From Chelativorans sp. YIM 93263 (GTDB taxonomy: Bacteria > Pseudomonadota > Alphaproteobacteria > Rhizobiales > Rhizobiaceae): 64,000 bases of DNA. Shown in pieces: positions 43,852-52,937 of this stretch; position 1 is the first letter of the stretch, and the number at the start of each line of letters is the position of its first letter. The notes beneath the pieces are model-generated. The model was not told the origin of the DNA. It worked only from the letters and a program-made list of their open reading frames with translations, and searched no databases. The position numbers and the translations under genes are program-made. Where the stretch lies: assembly GCF_028767125.1 (NCBI RefSeq), contig NZ_JAKCWP010000004.1, positions 83,998 to 147,997 on the forward strand. Reading direction: 5' to 3'.

Positions 43852-44748
43852 CTATCCGCACCAAGAAGGTTGCTCCCGATTGTGTAGGGCAAGGACCGCA
43901 TCGGCAAATGCCTTGGGAGCCTCGAAAGGCAGGGCATGTCCGCACTCGATAGCCCTGTGCTCATGGTAGTTGATAAACATGTCCGCGTGAGCGGCCGTAC
44001 CCCCCGGTTTCAGCGGGTCGTGGGTTCCGTCCAGGGTCACGGCGGGCACGGCAATTTTGGGCTTTTCCGCCAGTCTCTGTTCGAGCGGTTCGAGGACGGA
44101 GTCACCGCGCTCCAGACCGAAATTGAAACGATACGAGTGGATGACCACATCGACAAAGTCGGGATTGTCGAATGACGCAGCGGTGCGTTCGAATGTATCT
44201 TCGTCGAACGGCCAATGCGGCGACCACGGCGACCAGAGCATCCTGCACAGTTCCCGGCGATTTTCCCTGAGGCACTCGCGACCTTTCTCGCTTTGAAAAA
44301 GATGCTGATACCACATTACGTGCCGCTGACGTTCGACGTCGATTACGTCGTATCCGGCATAGGAGACAAGGCCAGCAACCCTATCGGGCCACAATGCAGT
44401 GGCGACACAGGATGCGAGGCCACCCCAATCGAAGCCGGCAAGGATCGCCTTTTCGATTCCCAGCGCATCCAGTAACCCAATGACATCACCGCCGAGTGCT
44501 GCCTGCTGTCCGCTGCGCATTTTCTGACCGGAAAGAAACCGGGTCGGACCGAAACCGCGCAGAAAGGGCACGATCACCCGCGCTCCAGCCGCCGTCAGTA
44601 TTGGCGCCACTTTAACATAAGCGTGAATGTCGTAAGGAAAGCCATGCGACAGAATCACGGGCCAACCATCCTCCGGCCCGCTTTGGAAGAAGGCAATTTC
44701 AAGCGTGTCGGTGCGCGCTGTCTTCAAAGATTCGCTTCGCAATATCAC
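43852..44748 (-). CDS. Alpha/beta hydrolase (epoxide hydrolase/dehalogenase-like)
   Basis: The 298-residue protein has VILSHGFPYDIHAYVKVAPI (oxyanion HG), the nucleophile elbow LAGFDWGGLASCVA with Asp as nucleophile, and a C-terminal His in AIECGHALPFEAP. The Asp nucleophile fits epoxide hydrolase or haloalkane/haloacetate dehalogenase-type enzymes. The likely start is GTG 44748 after AGGAAA. In the same frame, with no stop between, the sequence continues upstream into the frameshifted IS3 transposase. The IS end is 50 bases from this start, so the native promoter was probably displaced. Confidence 0.78.
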   Translation of the reverse strand: MILRSESLKTARTDTLEIAFFQSGPEDGWPVILSHGFPYDIHAYVKVAPILTAAGARVIVPFLRGFGPTRFLSGQKMRSGQQAALGGDVIGLLDALGIEKAILAGFDWGGLASCVATALWPDRVAGLVSYAGYDVIDVERQRHVMWYQHLFQSEKGRECLRENRRELCRMLWSPWSPHWPFDEDTFERTAASFDNPDFVDVVIHSYRFNFGLERGDSVLEPLEQRLAEKPKIAVPAVTLDGTHDPLKPGGTAAHADMFINYHEHRAIECGHALPFEAPKAFADAVLALHNREQPSWCG

Positions 44749-44818
44749 GGAAAGTGTTTCCTGCTGGTGTGGCGGTTGATCGCTTGGGCTGCCCCTATGA
44801 GGTGGTCCAGTTTCAGTC

Positions 44819-45672
44819 TTAATGCATGATCGGCTTTCCAGCCATTGCCTGTGCCGATGATGGTGCCGATCCACGGGTTGGCGCCGGCCAGACAACGGCC
44901 TCGGGTGCCGGCGGCTTATATCCGAGCGATGAGTGCGGCCGCTCGGTATTGTAGTAGCGCCGCCATGCCTCGATGACGACCTTGGCCTCGGCGAGGCTGT
45001 AGAAGATCTCGCCGTTGAGCAGTTCATCTCGTAGTTCGAGTTGAAGCTCTCGCAGTAGCCGTTCTCCCATGGACTTCCCGGCTCGATGAACGCGGTCCTT
45101 GCGCCGACAGCCGCGATCCACCCCCGCACGGCCTTGGCGATGAACTCCGGGCCATTGTCGGAACGAACATGGCCGGGCACACCGCGCAGAATGAACAGGT
45201 CCGACAGGGCGTCGATGACGTCGGTCGAATTGAGCTTGCGAGCGATCCGGATCGCCAGGCATTCTCGGGTGAACTCGTCGATGATGTTGAGCATGCGGAA
45301 CTTCCTGCCATTGTGCGTCCGGCCCTCGACAAAGTCATAGGACCAGACATGGTTGGGGTGCTCCGGTCGAAGTCGGAAACACGATCCGTCATTCAGCCAG
45401 AGACGCCCTCTCTTCGGTTGTTTCTCGGGAACCTTCAGCCCCTCCCGCCGCCAGATGCGCTCGACGCGCTTGGCATTCACCGTCCAGCCCTCAGATCGCA
45501 GCATCGCCGTGATCCGGCGATAGCCATAGCGGCCATACCGGGAAGCGAGCCGGATGATGTCGGCCGTCAAAGCCTCTTCATCCGGCCTGCCTTCCGGCTT
45601 CTTGCGCTGGGTCGAACGATGCTGGCCGAGAACCCTGCAGGCGAAGCGCTCCGAGACGGAGAACTTCACCAT
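44819..45672 (-). pseudogene. IS3 transposase orfB, frameshifted
   Basis: This is an IS3 integrase-type transposase with helix-turn-helix and DDE core: VWSYDFVEGRTHNGRKFRML (first Asp), HVRSDNGPEFIAKAVRGW (second Asp) and WENGYCESFNS (Glu). Near 45035 one base appears to be missing relative to the usual ESFNSKLRDELLNGE. The true C-terminus (IFYSLAEAKVVIEAWRR, then NTERPHSSLGYKPPAPEAV) therefore lies in another frame ending at 44819. In the shifted frame translation runs through the IS end into the hydrolase gene. Confidence 0.8.
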
Positions 45673-45707
45673 GACATGGTCGACGCAGCGACGGCGGCGG
45701 GCGGGGC

Positions 45708-45986
45708 TCAGTAGTTTCCCGAAGCAGCCTCTTTCAGGATCAGCTTCTCGAGCGTCAGGTCCGAAACCGCCTTGCGTAGCCGATCGTTCTCTTTCTCAAG
45801 CTCCTTGAGACGCTTCACCTGGTTGCCCTTCAGGCCACCGAACTCCTTGCGCCACCGGTAATAGGTGAATTGCGTCACGCCGATCGAACGAACAGCTTCG
45901 CCAACCGATTTCCCTTGCGACAGCAGAACATCGACCTGGCGCAGCTTCGCGACAATCTCTTCGGGCTTGTGCTTCTTCTGGGGCAT
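45708..45986 (-). CDS. IS3 transposase orfA
   Basis: The 92-residue protein has a helix-turn-helix (SVGEAVRSIGVTQFTYYRWR) and a C-terminal leucine-zipper-like coiled coil (LKELEKENDRLRKAVSDLTL, then EKLILKEAA). It is normally joined to orfB by programmed -1 frameshifting. The ATG at 45986 (PQKKHKPEEIVAKLRQ) is the usual start. It appears intact while orfB is broken. Confidence 0.87.
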   Translation of the reverse strand: MPQKKHKPEEIVAKLRQVDVLLSQGKSVGEAVRSIGVTQFTYYRWRKEFGGLKGNQVKRLKELEKENDRLRKAVSDLTLEKLILKEAASGNY

Positions 45987-46149
45987 TCCAACGTCCTCTC
46001 TAAGGCTCAATAGCCTACTTCAGGCAGGACCACTTTTCAGGGGGCAGGCCACGACTGCGAGGTGCTTGTCCGGTCGCGGCGCTTTGTCCCGGCCGCGTTC
46101 CACTCGACTGCACTGCTCCTAATACTATGCGCAGCAATGGCACTTGGGA

Positions 46150-46323
46150 TGTAAGTGCACTCACCGGGATCGAATGGCAGACGATGGTGCTGGCAACCGC
46201 CCTGGCAGCGTCACCGAAATGGCATTGACGGCCAAGATCTTGGAGCAGGGCGTTGCGATCGTGAAAGCGTTTCACGTTGTCCGCATCTTCATCATCATCC
46301 CGTCGGCCCCCCTTCATCTTTAG
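46150..46323 (+). pseudogene. AbrB-family membrane protein C-terminal fossil
   Basis: The frame at 46150-46200 reads SALTGIEWQTMVLATA. After a frameshift near 46205 the next frame reads PGSVTEMALTAKILEQGVAI, then VKAFHVVRIFIIIPSAPLHL and a stop at 46321. Together they match the C-terminal repeat of AbrB-type membrane proteins (ATAPGGxxEMxLTAKxLxxxVxLVxAFHxxR). Nothing else of the gene survives; the IS3 element lies just to the left. The rest of 46040-46640 shows no gene. Confidence 0.6.
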
Positions 46324-46640
46324 CCATGACAGCCCGGATTGCTCGCCGTGCTGTGGTCAAGAGCGATAACATTTAACGGTCCTTCGGGGCCCAAGAGCCT
46401 TCGGCTACGCGGCTGCTAATATCTCGATTCTTGTTGCCAATCACGGCTGGCCAAGAATGCCAGGGGTTGGGGGCGAGACCGCGAGGCTGGTTAGCGCGAC
46501 ATGGCGTTTCCGAAGATGGGGCATCAATTCCCGTCGGGGTGGCCTCAGGTCAGCACAGGAAGAACAGGCTCTGCTTGGCTCATGGCGTGCGGAATCGCCG
46601 AGGTCCGGTGCACGAAGTTTCTGACGCGCTTGAAACGACC

Positions 46641-46665
46641 GGAACAATGTCAAACGGACCTGGTT
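46641..46665 (+). promoter_or_regulatory. EcfG-type promoter of the acidic secreted protein
   Basis: GGAAC (46641-46645), a 16-base spacer and GGTT (46662-46665) lie 31 bases upstream of the ATG at 46696. The architecture is identical to the elements at 1986-2010 and 3772-3796. Confidence 0.62.
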
Positions 46666-46695
46666 AGGGGCGAGATGCCTCTGACAGGAGATAAC

Positions 46696-47328
46696 ATGCG
46701 TGCGGCACTGCTCGCGACAGCATTAACAGTTATTCCCGTCGGTTTCGCGCAAGCGCAGGATTGCCGGGCCGCGATTGAGCGCGTTGAACAAGCACTCTCC
46801 GCGTCGGCAGATCTTGCCGCGGACGATGGGCCTGCGAAGCAGGAAGGGGACACAGCAGAGAAACAACCCCAAGAAGGTAATCCTCGCGATGATGTGGATG
46901 CCGGTACGAGCAGCCCTTCCGGACAGGAAGGGCAAGTTTACACCGAGCACCCCCAACTGGGAGATCCGACAAAAACGCCAGGCGATGGTAGCAGCGGTGA
47001 TGAAAATCAGTCGGAGGCGGCCAGCCGTGACCGCGAACAACAAGGGCCCTCGCGGCAAGAGGGCGATGCAGCAGAAACCCAGCCACAGCACGGAGAGCCT
47101 GAACGAGTGACTTCCGAAGAGGCGCTCGACAGGGACGAAAGCGAACTCTCCGAACAGACATCAGGCGAGTCGAGCAACGCTCCGCTGCGGGTTCGTGAGG
47201 GCCGAATAGCGGATCTGCGCGATTTGCGAGACGAGGCAGCGAGACAAATGGCGGCGGGCAACCACGGTCGCTGCCTCGATTTGATGAATAAAGCGGATGA
47301 TCTGATGGAAGCCGAGGCGGATCGCTAA
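46696..47328 (+). CDS. Secreted, acidic low-complexity protein
   Basis: The 210-residue protein starts with a signal peptide (RAALLATALTVIPVGFAQA, residues 2-20). A short conserved-looking segment (CRAAIERVEQALSAS) follows, then ~110 residues rich in E, Q, G, S and D (for example PAKQEGDTAEKQPQEGN and AETQPQHGEPERVTSEE). It ends in a charged helical part (IADLRDLRDEAARQMAAG, then CLDLMNKADDLMEAEAD). The ends resemble each other in spacing of C and helices. The family is unknown, with a predicted periplasmic location. A stress-type promoter and GGAG ribosome site precede it. Genes for a molybdenum hydroxylase follow after 34 bases. Confidence 0.75.
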   Translation: MRAALLATALTVIPVGFAQAQDCRAAIERVEQALSASADLAADDGPAKQEGDTAEKQPQEGNPRDDVDAGTSSPSGQEGQVYTEHPQLGDPTKTPGDGSSGDENQSEAASRDREQQGPSRQEGDAAETQPQHGEPERVTSEEALDRDESELSEQTSGESSNAPLRVREGRIADLRDLRDEAARQMAAGNHGRCLDLMNKADDLMEAEADR

Positions 47329-47362
47329 ATTCAAGCGCCGAGATCAAGGGGAGAAAGCGCTC

Positions 47363-47863
47363 ATGGTTGCACTCAACATCAACGGGCATTCACGCGACGT
47401 CGATGTCGCAGAGGATGTGCCGCTCCTCTACGTGTTGCGCAATGACCTGGAACTGAACGGTGCGAAATTTGGCTGTGGCCTTGCTCAATGCGGGGCATGC
47501 ACTGTCGTGGTCGACGGTGAGGCGATGTTTTCTTGTGTTACTCCGGTGTCCTCTGTTGAAGGCGCTGAGATCATCACCGTTGAGGGCCTTGGGACCGAGC
47601 GCGATCCTCACCCCTTGCAAGCGGCATTCATTGAAGAACAGGCTGCCCAGTGCGGCTACTGTATAGCCGGGATGATTATGCGCGCGCATACTCTTCTTGA
47701 GAGCAACTCGTCACCATCCGAGGACGAGATCCGGCAACACATGGCTCCGAACCTCTGCCGCTGCGGGACCCATGCGCGCATCGTGCGGGCGGTACGCCGA
47801 GCGGCCGAAATGGCAAGCGCGGAGGAGGGGAGAACACCAGCACGTGAAGGTGCAGACCAATGA
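47363..47863 (+). CDS. Molybdenum hydroxylase [2Fe-2S] subunit (IorA type)
   Basis: The 166-residue protein has two iron-sulfur clusters. The plant-type cluster uses Cys38, Cys43, Cys46 and Cys58 (FGCGLAQCGACTVVVDG). The second uses Cys97, Cys100, Cys132 and Cys134 (QCGYCIAGMIM and NLCRCGTH). It shuttles electrons from the molybdenum subunit encoded immediately downstream. The C-terminal ~20 residues (EEGRTPAREGADQ) are an unconserved tail. Its stop overlaps the next ATG. Confidence 0.92.
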   Translation: MVALNINGHSRDVDVAEDVPLLYVLRNDLELNGAKFGCGLAQCGACTVVVDGEAMFSCVTPVSSVEGAEIITVEGLGTERDPHPLQAAFIEEQAAQCGYCIAGMIMRAHTLLESNSSPSEDEIRQHMAPNLCRCGTHARIVRAVRRAAEMASAEEGRTPAREGADQ

Positions 47864-50088
47864 ATGAGATGAGCCACGTTACGCGTCGCGGGTTTTTGGC
47901 CGGAGGAGGCGCCATAGTCGTCGCTTTCTCGATGCATCCTTCAAGTGCCATTGGCCAGGAGCAGGAGGAGCCGCTGCCCGGAAGCCTGGACGAGAATCCG
48001 CTGCTCGACTCGTGGATCCGCATCAACGCGGATGGGACCGTAACGGTTCTGACCGGCAAGGTGGAACTCGGGCAAGGGATCAAGACAGCGCTGGTGCAGA
48101 TCGCAGCCGAGGAGTTACGGGTCAGACCCGAGACAATCGAGCTCGTGACCGCCGACACGGATGTCACGCCGGACGAAGGTTACACGGCCGGAAGCCAATC
48201 GATGCAGGATTCGGGAACCGCGATCCTGAATGCCGCCGCGCAGGCGCGCGAGATTTTGATCGCCGAGGCGGCTGCTCGGCTGGGCGTTCCAGCCGATCGG
48301 CTGAGCGCAACCGAAGGTCGCGTCGAAACGTCAGATGGCCAGGGAGTCACCTATGGCGAGATAGCTGGCGGACGCTTCCTCAGGTACGAGGCGCTGCCGA
48401 CATCGCCCTTGTCTGAGCCGTCCCAGTATACCGTAGTTGGCAAACCTATACCAAGGACGGATATTCCCGCCAAAGTCTCGGGTGGTGTCGCCTACGTGCA
48501 GGACTTGCGCCTTCCGGACATGGTGCATGCGCGTGTCGTGCGGCCGCCGAGCCACGGCGCGCGCCTGCGCGCCGTAGATGTATCGCGAGTGGAGGCGGCG
48601 CCGGGCGTCCTCAAGATCGTTCAAAACGGCAGCTATCTCGGGGTGATCGCCGAGCGCGAGGAGCAAGCGATCCGCGCGATGGAGATGCTTGCGGAGGAGG
48701 CTACGTGGGAAAAGCCGGAGACGTTGCCGGAGCGTGACCGGGTCTACTCCATCCTGCAGGAGCTACCCGACGAGGAAAAGGTTATCCGTGAGGGTCCGAC
48801 GCTGGAGAGTGAAACCACCGGCGATGTTCTGGAAGCAACTTACTTGCGACCATACCAGATGCACGGCGCGATCGGACCATCCTGCGCCGTCGGACTTTCT
48901 GACGAAAATGGGATGCTGACGATCTGGACTCATAGCCAGGGCGTGTACCCTCTGCGCAATTCCATTGCGGAGATGTTGCGCGTGCCGCAGAGCCGGGTGC
49001 GCTGCATTCATATGGAGGGATCAGGCTGCTACGGGCACAACGGAGCCGATGACGCTGGGGCTGATGCTGCCCTTCTGGCGGTTGCAATGCCCGGTCGTCC
49101 CGTGCGCGTCCAATGGATGCGCGAGCAAGAGCACGCTTGGGAGCCCTACGGCTCGATTATGGCTATGCGCGTGCGCGCGCGTCTGAACGGAGATGGACGC
49201 GTCGGCGCCTGGGAATTCGACGTTTGGAGTAATACCCACTCCACCCGCCCGGGCGGCGCGGGGCTGCTGATGCCAGCCTGGCACATCGATCCACCTTTTA
49301 TTCCACCAACTCCGGCTGAGATTCCTCAACCAGCAGGCGGCGGCGACCGTAACTCCATCCCGCTTTACACCTTTCCCGAAATGCGGATCGTTAAACACTT
49401 TGTGCCGACAATGCCCCTCAGGGTCTCGGCGCTCCGTGGGCTCGGTGCCTACGGGAACGTATTTGCGCTGGAGAGCTTTGTCGACGAACTCGCAAAGAAC
49501 GCTGGCATTGACCCGGTCGATTTTCGCCTGAGGCATTTAGAGGACGAGCGCGCCCGCGACGTGATAACGCGCTGTGCGGAGCGGTTTGGCTGGGCCGAGG
49601 CAGACCTGTCACAAGGTCGCGGCAAGGGCATGGGTTTTGCCCGTTACAAAAACTTAGCCGCTTACGCAGCCGTAGCGGTGGAAGTAGAAGTGGAGCGGGA
49701 AAGTGGGGGAATTCGGATGATCCGCGCCGTCGCAGCTGACGATAGTGGGCAGGTCGTAAACCCTGACGGAATTCGAAATCAGATTGAGGGCGGAATAATC
49801 CAATCCGCAAGCTGGACGCTGTTTGAATCAGTCGACTTCGACAATACCGGAATCATCAGCACGGACTGGAATACATATCCTATACTGCGCTTCCCGGACC
49901 TCTTCGAAAGCGTCGACGTCGAGGTGATCGATCGGCCGGGTGCTCCTTTCCTCGGCACAGGGGAGGCTGCGCAGGGTCCCACCGCTGCCGCCATCGCCAA
50001 TGCCGTGGCCGATGCCGTGGGCGCACGCGTGCGTGAAATCCCGCTAACGCCGGAACGGGTGCTCGCTGCTCTGGAGGATGAGAGTTAG
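47860..50088 (+). CDS. Molybdopterin-binding oxidoreductase large subunit (IorB type)
   Basis: The 742-residue xanthine-oxidase-family large subunit of the isoquinoline 1-oxidoreductase/aldehyde dehydrogenase group has a twin-arginine signal (VTRRGFLAGGGAIVVAFSM). Molybdenum-binding regions include VELGQGIKTALVQIAAEEL and SGCYGHNGADDAGADA, and the catalytic Glu is in LGTGEAAQGPTAAAIANA near residue 705. It probably oxidises an aldehyde or N-heterocycle in the periplasm with cytochrome as acceptor. No FAD subunit gene is present, as usual for this type. The start overlaps the small subunit by ATGA. Confidence 0.92.
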   Translation: MNEMSHVTRRGFLAGGGAIVVAFSMHPSSAIGQEQEEPLPGSLDENPLLDSWIRINADGTVTVLTGKVELGQGIKTALVQIAAEELRVRPETIELVTADTDVTPDEGYTAGSQSMQDSGTAILNAAAQAREILIAEAAARLGVPADRLSATEGRVETSDGQGVTYGEIAGGRFLRYEALPTSPLSEPSQYTVVGKPIPRTDIPAKVSGGVAYVQDLRLPDMVHARVVRPPSHGARLRAVDVSRVEAAPGVLKIVQNGSYLGVIAEREEQAIRAMEMLAEEATWEKPETLPERDRVYSILQELPDEEKVIREGPTLESETTGDVLEATYLRPYQMHGAIGPSCAVGLSDENGMLTIWTHSQGVYPLRNSIAEMLRVPQSRVRCIHMEGSGCYGHNGADDAGADAALLAVAMPGRPVRVQWMREQEHAWEPYGSIMAMRVRARLNGDGRVGAWEFDVWSNTHSTRPGGAGLLMPAWHIDPPFIPPTPAEIPQPAGGGDRNSIPLYTFPEMRIVKHFVPTMPLRVSALRGLGAYGNVFALESFVDELAKNAGIDPVDFRLRHLEDERARDVITRCAERFGWAEADLSQGRGKGMGFARYKNLAAYAAVAVEVEVERESGGIRMIRAVAADDSGQVVNPDGIRNQIEGGIIQSASWTLFESVDFDNTGIISTDWNTYPILRFPDLFESVDVEVIDRPGAPFLGTGEAAQGPTAAAIANAVADAVGARVREIPLTPERVLAALEDES

Positions 50089-50350
50089 CCAGTTTGCAGG
50101 ATTGATATCGCAACTCGCAGGAGAGCCGTCGCACGCTCGTGTCCCGTCGACAGCGGCGAGAAAAAAGGCGTACACTACTGAAGCTGCCAGTGGTTTACGT
50201 CGTGTCTGCGATGTGCTCACCGGGCCTTCACTAGCAAAGTTTATCTGCTTGCGACGGCGGAACTACATAATCGCCGGCCAGCGGGGAGTTAGGAGTGGAG
50301 CGGCACCGCGCCGCTCCGTCCGTTGCGATGGTCTGCTTAGTTAGAGGATA

Positions 50351-50629
50351 TTGGTGGCGCTGAAGACCACACCGACATCCGACCTGAAACAGCAATGGGG
50401 TGATCTGTTCGAGAGCGAGCCGCCGGCCTTCAACCGTCGCTATCTCGAAAGCCGGCTGGCGTACCGCATCCAGGAACTCGCCTATGGTGGGCTGAAGCCC
50501 CAGACGATCCGGCGGCTCGAGCGGCTGGGCGAGGTACTGGATGGCGGGGACCGCAAGAAGAGCCGCATACGCGCGGATCTCAAGCCGATTGCCGGCACGC
50601 GGCTTATCCGCGAATGGCAAGGGGCTCCG
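50351..50629 (+). pseudogene. DUF2924 gene, 3' part lost
   Basis: The first ~93 residues are a good DUF2924 domain (TSDLKQQWGDLFESEPPAFN, then RRYLESRLAYRIQELAYGGL and [18 protein letters not shown]). Homology stops at REWQG, where the family would continue with ~60 more residues. The sequence instead enters the recombinase in another frame. DUF2924 genes commonly precede a serine recombinase on alphaproteobacterial islands, so a deletion has fused the pair. The 50089-50350 gap upstream shows nothing. Confidence 0.72.
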
Positions 50630-51785
50630 CTGCGCCGTCTACACGAGGAAGTCCTCCGAGGAAGGGCTGGAGCAGGAGTTCAACTTACTCCACGCCCAGC
50701 GCGAGGCATGCGAGGCCTTCATCCCCAGCCAGCGCTCCGAGGGCTGGGTGCTGGTCCACGACCGGTATGACGATGGTGGAACTCGGGTGGCACGCTCGAC
50801 CGGCCGTCCCTGCAGCGGCTGCTCGCCGCTGTCGAGGACGGGCTCGTCGATGTCGTGGTCGTCTACAAGATCGACCGTCTGAGCCGCTCGCTCGCCGACT
50901 TCGCCAAGCTAGTCGAGGTGTTCGACCGCAACGGTGTGACCTTCCTCTCGGTGACGCAGTCGTTCAACACGACCACCTCCATGAAGCGGCTGACGCTGAA
51001 CATCCTGCTCAGCTTCGCCCAGTTCGAGCGGGAGGTGACGGCCGAGCGTATCCGCGACAAGTCGCCGCCTCTCGGCGCAAGGGCATGTGGATGGGCGGGC
51101 TGCCGCCCTATGGCTACCGGATCGACAACCGGAAGCTGGTGGCCGACGAGGAGCACGCGGAGCACGTCCGCTGGATCTTCGCGCGCTTCGTCGAGATCGG
51201 CTCCGGCACCGAACTGGCGCGCGAACTCACCATGCGCGGCATTCGGACCAAGCGCGGCAACCGCATCGACAAGAAATACCTGTATCGCATGCTCAACAAC
51301 CGGGTCTATATCGGCGAGGCGATGCACAAGGGTAAAAGCTATCCCGGCGAGCACAATGCAATCATAGACCGTGGAACATGGGACAAGGTTCATGCCATCC
51401 TGCAGGAGAGCCCGCGCAAGCGTGCCGCCAGCACCCGCGCATAAACCCCGGCGCTTCTGAAGGGGCTGCTCTACGGGCCGGACGGCGCCGCCTTCTCGCC
51501 GACCCACACACGGAAGGGCGGAAGACTCTACCGCCACTACGTCAGCCAGACCGTGCTGAAGCACGGCGCCGGGTTGTATCCGGTGGGCCGTGTACCCGCA
51601 GGGGAGATCGAGGCGGCCGTCATCGAGCAACTCCGCGCCGTGTTCCGCCAGCCGGAGATCGTGGCGGGGACGTGGAAAGCAGCGCGGGAGCAGAACGGCG
51701 ATATCACCGAGGCAGAAGCTCGCGAGGCGCTGCAACAGCTCGATCCGCTATGGGAGGAACTCTTTCCCGCCGAACGTGGGGGAAG
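50612..51785 (+). pseudogene. Serine recombinase, multiply frameshifted
   Basis: Recombinase pieces occur in order in three frames. [20 protein letters not shown], then [12 protein letters not shown] (to ~50780) come first. [20 protein letters not shown], then TSMKRLTLNILLSFAQFERE (to ~51061) come next. RKGMWMGGLPPYGYRIDNRK (from ~51075) follows to a TAA at 51442-51444, after which the same frame continues TPALLKGLLYGPDGAAFSPT to ~51785. At least two frameshifts plus one nonsense codon make it inactive. Confidence 0.8.
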
Positions 51786-51809
51786 CCGCATGACCCATGC
51801 GAACCCGCT

Positions 51810-52260
51810 TCCCGAGACTGTGACGCTCCACGTCCTGCGGCAGTGCTTAAAACCCTGCGACAGAATACGCTCGCCATGGGTGCCGGAGCGGTGGCGGCAG
51901 CCACCGCCCACATCCGCCTCGTGATCGACCGGCTCGTGCTGGTCGATCGACAGCTCAAGGCAGCCCATCGCCAACTGGAGACACCGTGCGACCGGTTGGC
52001 GGAGGCCGGGGAGATCGCGGCGGGGCAGGGGGCCGAGCAGTACGACGTGACCATCCTGCGCTCCATGCCGGGAACCGGAAGGATCGTGATCGCCACAGTG
52101 CTCGCGGAGGCATGGCAGCCCCTGCATCTGCGAGATTACCATGACTTGCGGACCTTGGCAGGGGTGGCGCCCGTCACCGTGCGCAGCGGCAAGCGCTGCC
52201 GCGTAGTGCGGCGCTATGCCTCCGGCGGCTGGCCAACGCGCTCTAACACTGGGCGAGGCT
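51810..52260 (+). pseudogene. IS110-family transposase C-terminal fragment
   Basis: AAATAHIRLVIDRLVLVDRQ, LRSMPGTGRIVIATVLAEAW, then HDLRTLAGVAPVTVRSGKRC match the C-terminal IS110 transposase domain, including the DYHxLRxLAGVAPVT box. The N-terminal DEDD catalytic half and the very C-terminus are missing. It abuts the recombinase remnant without intact ends. Confidence 0.75.
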
Positions 52261-52289
52261 TGCCAGCTAGCGCGATGCTGCCTGCCGCA

Positions 52290-52560
52290 CGGATCTGCCT
52301 TGCGTGCAAACTCAACCGGTGCAACAGAACCATCCTGATAGCATGCATAATGATCTGCGGCGGAAAGCGATGGCTTCGCCACATTGGCCGACACAGCCGA
52401 TCCAGATCATCCTGCCAGGCTCCCATGCGTGGCAGCGGCTGACGCTTGCGTTCATAGCGAAACTTCGTCGTCTCCGAACGCACAACCTTGCGAACCACTT
52501 TGCACGAGACATTCAGCTCCCGGCAATCGCCTTGATCGACTTCTGGTTAGGCCCGACGGC
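52290..52560 (-). pseudogene. Mosaic of IS21 IstA and IS6 transposase fragments
   Basis: On the minus strand, ELNVSCKVVRKVVRSETTKF, then RYERKRQPLPRMGAWQDDLD is the N-terminal region of an IS21 IstA. It runs directly into SHRFPPQIIMHAIRMVLLHR, which matches the N-terminus of IS6-type transposases. The joint is near 52395. Neither gene retains a catalytic core, so this is a scar of successive insertions and deletions. Confidence 0.6.
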
Positions 52561-52570
52561 CAAAAACAAG

Positions 52571-52593
52571 TGCCTCCGAGACAATCGGAGGCA
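52571..52593 (-). terminator. Hairpin with T-run near the IS21 end
   Basis: A perfect 9-bp stem (TGCCTCCGA / TCGGAGGCA) has a 5-base loop. On the minus strand it is followed by CTTGTTTTTGG. It lies just inside the IS21-type end, ahead of the istA remnant, and could block impinging transcription into the element. Confidence 0.45.
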
Positions 52594-52616
52594 GTGTACT
52601 GCCACCCCGCGTCTAA

Positions 52617-52680
52617 GGGGCCCCTTTTGGATGAAAATTACCCCTCAACGGGGTCCTTATTCCACGAAAAATCACAACAG
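52617..52680. repeat. IS21-type terminal repeats
   Basis: Two imperfect direct repeats start 33 bases apart (52617 and 52650), both of the form GGGG-x-CC-x-TT-x-T followed by A-x-GAAAAAT. IS21-family ends carry such multiple transposase-binding repeats. They flank the istA remnant on its 5' side. No second end was found. From 52681 to 52937 nothing is recognised. Confidence 0.5.
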
Positions 52681-52937
52681 GTCCTCGATGGCGGAGTCGC
52701 TGAAGCCGCCGCACACCCCTGTTTTATACGAGGGACGTTTGCGGCCGAGCGCGATAATCTTACAATCGCTAGAGACGCGGACATCTAGGCCGGGGCTTGG
52801 GCTAATGCTCCGCGTACTGCCGGACTTGATCTGGTGGTGGACAGGCCGACGAGAACCTGCCGGCCTGTCGCATCGGCTTCCACTAGTCGAAATATCGCGG
52901 CGGCGAAAGACGTACATGCAGCGAGTTGATCTTACCG

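Larger units (their letters stand above)
44798..46039 (-). mobile_element. IS3-family insertion sequence (1242 bp)
   Basis: The ends are imperfect inverted repeats: TGAGGTGGTCC at 44798 and TGAAAAGTGGTCC reading inward from 46039. The element carries orfA and a frameshifted orfB in the usual IS3 order on the minus strand. No matching target duplication is visible (left flank CCTA, right flank GGGG), so flanking sequence has been rearranged or the insertion is old. To its right lies an AbrB fossil. Confidence 0.8.

Noticed and set aside
43852..45672. The 606-codon IS3-hydrolase reading frame as a genuine fusion protein
   Set aside because: The transposase C-terminus continues in another frame after a one-base loss, so the joined frame is accidental; annotated as a pseudogene plus a separate hydrolase.
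44794..46043. Target-site duplication of the IS3 element
   Set aside because: The flanking bases CCTA and GGGG do not match, and no 3-5 base duplication fits the ends.
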